From: Polaromonas sp. UBA5171
Lineage (GTDB): Bacteria; Pseudomonadota; Gammaproteobacteria; Burkholderiales; Burkholderiaceae_C
NCBI GenBank assembly: GCA_002413395.1
Contig: DHWX01000039.1
Span: 1-7,095 of the forward strand
Reading direction: 5' to 3'
Length of the DNA: 7,095 bases
The first letter of the stretch is position 1; every line of letters starts with the position of its first letter. The position numbers and the translations under genes were made by a program. The notes under the pieces are model-generated. The model was given only the letters and a program-made list of their open reading frames with translations. It did no database searches and was not told the DNA's origin. Shown piece after piece: positions 5,724 through 7,095 of the stretch.

Positions 5724-5789
5724 CGAACTATCAGGATGTATTGTTGATGGCAAATTATATGGTTTTTAAGGCCTGATCCTGATAGTTCG
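5724..5789. repeat. 14-bp perfect inverted repeat before the recombinase gene
   Basis: CGAACTATCAGGAT at 5724-5737 is matched exactly by its complement ATCCTGATAGTTCG at 5776-5789, with an AT-rich 38-bp centre. The right arm ends 15 bp before the recombinase ATG. It could be an operator at which the recombinase or another regulator represses the gene, or part of a recombination site. The 38-bp centre is too long for a standard tyrosine-recombinase core, whose two arms normally flank 6-8 bp. The centre contains AT-rich promoter-like sequence (TTGTTG at 5741) but no convincing -10. Confidence 0.7.
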
Positions 5790-5804
5790 TTTACCATTCG
5801 GCAG

Positions 5805-6791
5805 ATGGAAGCTACACCGGACCCAACTAAATCCCGCGTCTTGGACTCGTTGTTCGATGCGTGGGCCTCGTCACGGAATTCGGTCAACCGAGGTCTTTCT
5901 GAGCCCACCGAAGCCGTGCAGCGGGCCATGTGGTCGGCATTCGGCACCTGGTGCATCCGTAACAATATTAATGCAGCCAAATTGACTGCAGTCGACCTCG
6001 GCAAATACCTCCGGTCCCGTGAGGGCTCGGTCCCGGCATCGGAACTGACGCCTCGCTACGCCTGGCGCCTGGTGAACCTGATAGACCGAGTTCTGAATTT
6101 TGCGGTGTCGAGGCAGGGCAGGGCGCCGAACCGGGCAGCTGGAGAGCTCTTTGAATCCGATTCTGAACTTAAGCATGCCAATGCTGAGTCCATGGAGCCG
6201 CTGCCGGACTATTTGTCGGATTCGCAAGACCAGGCTTTGGTGGCGTTTTTGGAAGCTTCGGTGCCGAAGGACTCGATTCCCAGCGCGCTGTGGCAAACCA
6301 TCCGCAACCGTACGGGTGTTGCCTTGCAGCGCGGCGCCGGACTCACGCCGCTCGAGATCCGGATGCTTAAGGTGTCATCGGTATTCATGGACCTAGATAC
6401 AACCCAGGGGCCGTGGAAGGTGAGGGCGCCGACAACGGGATCCGTGCAAGCGCATGACGCCCCGGTGGCCAGGTGGGCGCGCCCGTTGCTGACTTACTGG
6501 ATGCAATTGCGGTCCGATCTTGGGATTCCCGGCGACTGGCTCCTGCCCTCTACGAAGTCGGGCAAGCCATGGGGGAAAACGGCGCAGTTCGATTCCGTGG
6601 CGGACGTTTTTGAGTCCGCGGGACTCAGCGGACTCAAGGGTGGCAGTTACCGGCTGCGCCACACGTTTGCGGTGCGGCAACTTGCGCGACCGGAATGCAC
6701 GGAAGAAAAGGTTGCGGAATGGATGGGCATCGATGCCAAGGAGATGAGCCGGTACCGGGGAATCTTGATGACGCCGGTGGATGTGGTTTAG
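5805..6791 (+). CDS. Divergent tyrosine recombinase/integrase-like protein
   Basis: This 328-residue protein has the two-domain plan of a tyrosine recombinase: a helical core-binding domain at about 31-105 (TEAVQRAMWSAFGTWCIRNN...VDLGKYLRSR) and a catalytic domain at about 136-325. The box YRLRHTFAVRQL at 282-293 is the family's HxLRHTFA motif and keeps Arg285 and His286. Tyr317 in SRYRGI is the expected nucleophile. Other sites are altered: Thr181 stands where the first catalytic Arg should be (GLTPLEI against GLRxxEL), Tyr282 replaces the first His, Ile309 replaces the His of the LGH box, and no Lys is evident in the hairpin at 210-220. The protein may use other residues, bind DNA without cutting, or be inactive. 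ATG at 5805 has only a weak ribosome binding site, and the frame closes at a stop at 5745. The role could be multimer resolution or integration. Confidence 0.8.
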   Translation: MEATPDPTKSRVLDSLFDAWASSRNSVNRGLSEPTEAVQRAMWSAFGTWCIRNNINAAKLTAVDLGKYLRSREGSVPASELTPRYAWRLVNLIDRVLNFAVSRQGRAPNRAAGELFESDSELKHANAESMEPLPDYLSDSQDQALVAFLEASVPKDSIPSALWQTIRNRTGVALQRGAGLTPLEIRMLKVSSVFMDLDTTQGPWKVRAPTTGSVQAHDAPVARWARPLLTYWMQLRSDLGIPGDWLLPSTKSGKPWGKTAQFDSVADVFESAGLSGLKGGSYRLRHTFAVRQLARPECTEEKVAEWMGIDAKEMSRYRGILMTPVDVV

Positions 6792-7095
6792 ATCAAAGAT
6801 GAAATCTGATGAAAAATAAACTGAAGTGGGCGTGGTTCAAACCCGGGTAACACTTTAACCTGATCCAGCGCTGCTGGTTGGACCCGTCAAGGGGGGCGAT
6901 CTTGGATGTCAGGGATACTTGCTGCCATTCATTTACAACAGCCTACTGGTTGCGGGTTTTCCAGCTGGGCCGAATCTGTCTTTCCTCCTCTGAGAACGCC
7001 CATTTCTGATCTTGCCGGTTGAGGTGCGTACCATCTCAATGCTTTGGCGGTTGAAATGGCTAATCTTCAAGGCAGGCAATCGCAACGAATCGCCG
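6792..7095. other. Right-end region without a supported gene
   Basis: About 300 bp in which I can support no complete gene. Two frames run off the window edge. One on the minus strand occupies 7094-6933 (possible ATG at 7034). One on the plus strand is open from 6994, with ATG at 7039 starting MLWRLKWLIFKAGN; a GAGG lies 14 bases before it, rather far. I recognise neither. No T-tailed hairpin is visible after the recombinase; CCAGC/GCTGG at 6865-6877 is a short stem without one. Confidence 0.4.

Noticed and set aside
6933..7094. Partial minus-strand frame at the right edge, and a competing plus-strand frame from 7039
   Set aside because: Both are cut by the window edge, only short pieces are visible, and I recognise neither product.

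Overview
This window reads as the backbone of a proteobacterial plasmid, or of a plasmid-derived replicon inserted elsewhere. It combines an iteron origin next to a Rep_3-type initiator, a type Ia (SopAB/P1-like) partition operon, a ParDE-type toxin-antitoxin pair and a tyrosine-recombinase-like gene. The protein sequences and codon use suggest a beta- or gammaproteobacterial host, with Burkholderiales my first guess. That guess rests on memory of protein families, not on a search.

Layout: (1) 2-537, the 3' part of a parD antitoxin gene cut by the window edge, overlapped by a parE toxin gene. (2) 538-1330, about 800 bp with no gene I can support. (3) 1331-3537, the minus-strand parA-parB operon, ending in a palindromic hairpin followed by a U-rich tract. 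The central 21 bp of that palindrome recur exactly 200 bp away inside the parB coding region, which makes the pair candidate partition sites (parS). (4) 3538-4074, the control and origin region: a possible parA operator, one perfect DnaA box, an AT-rich stretch, four iterons phased every 21 bp, and three further iterons interrupted by an inverted repeat. (5) 4075-5400, the replication initiator gene, reading away from the origin. (6) 5401-5804, a spacer ending in a 14-bp perfect inverted repeat. (7) 5805-6791, a divergent tyrosine recombinase homologue that lacks several canonical catalytic residues. (8) 6792-7095, no confident gene.

Likely logic: Rep binds the iterons, and with DnaA opens the AT-rich DNA to start replication. 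ParA and ParB, acting on the palindromes, segregate the copies. ParDE penalises plasmid-free cells. The recombinase might resolve multimers, but its altered active site makes that uncertain. parAB and rep diverge from the shared origin region, so their control elements lie back to back around the iterons.
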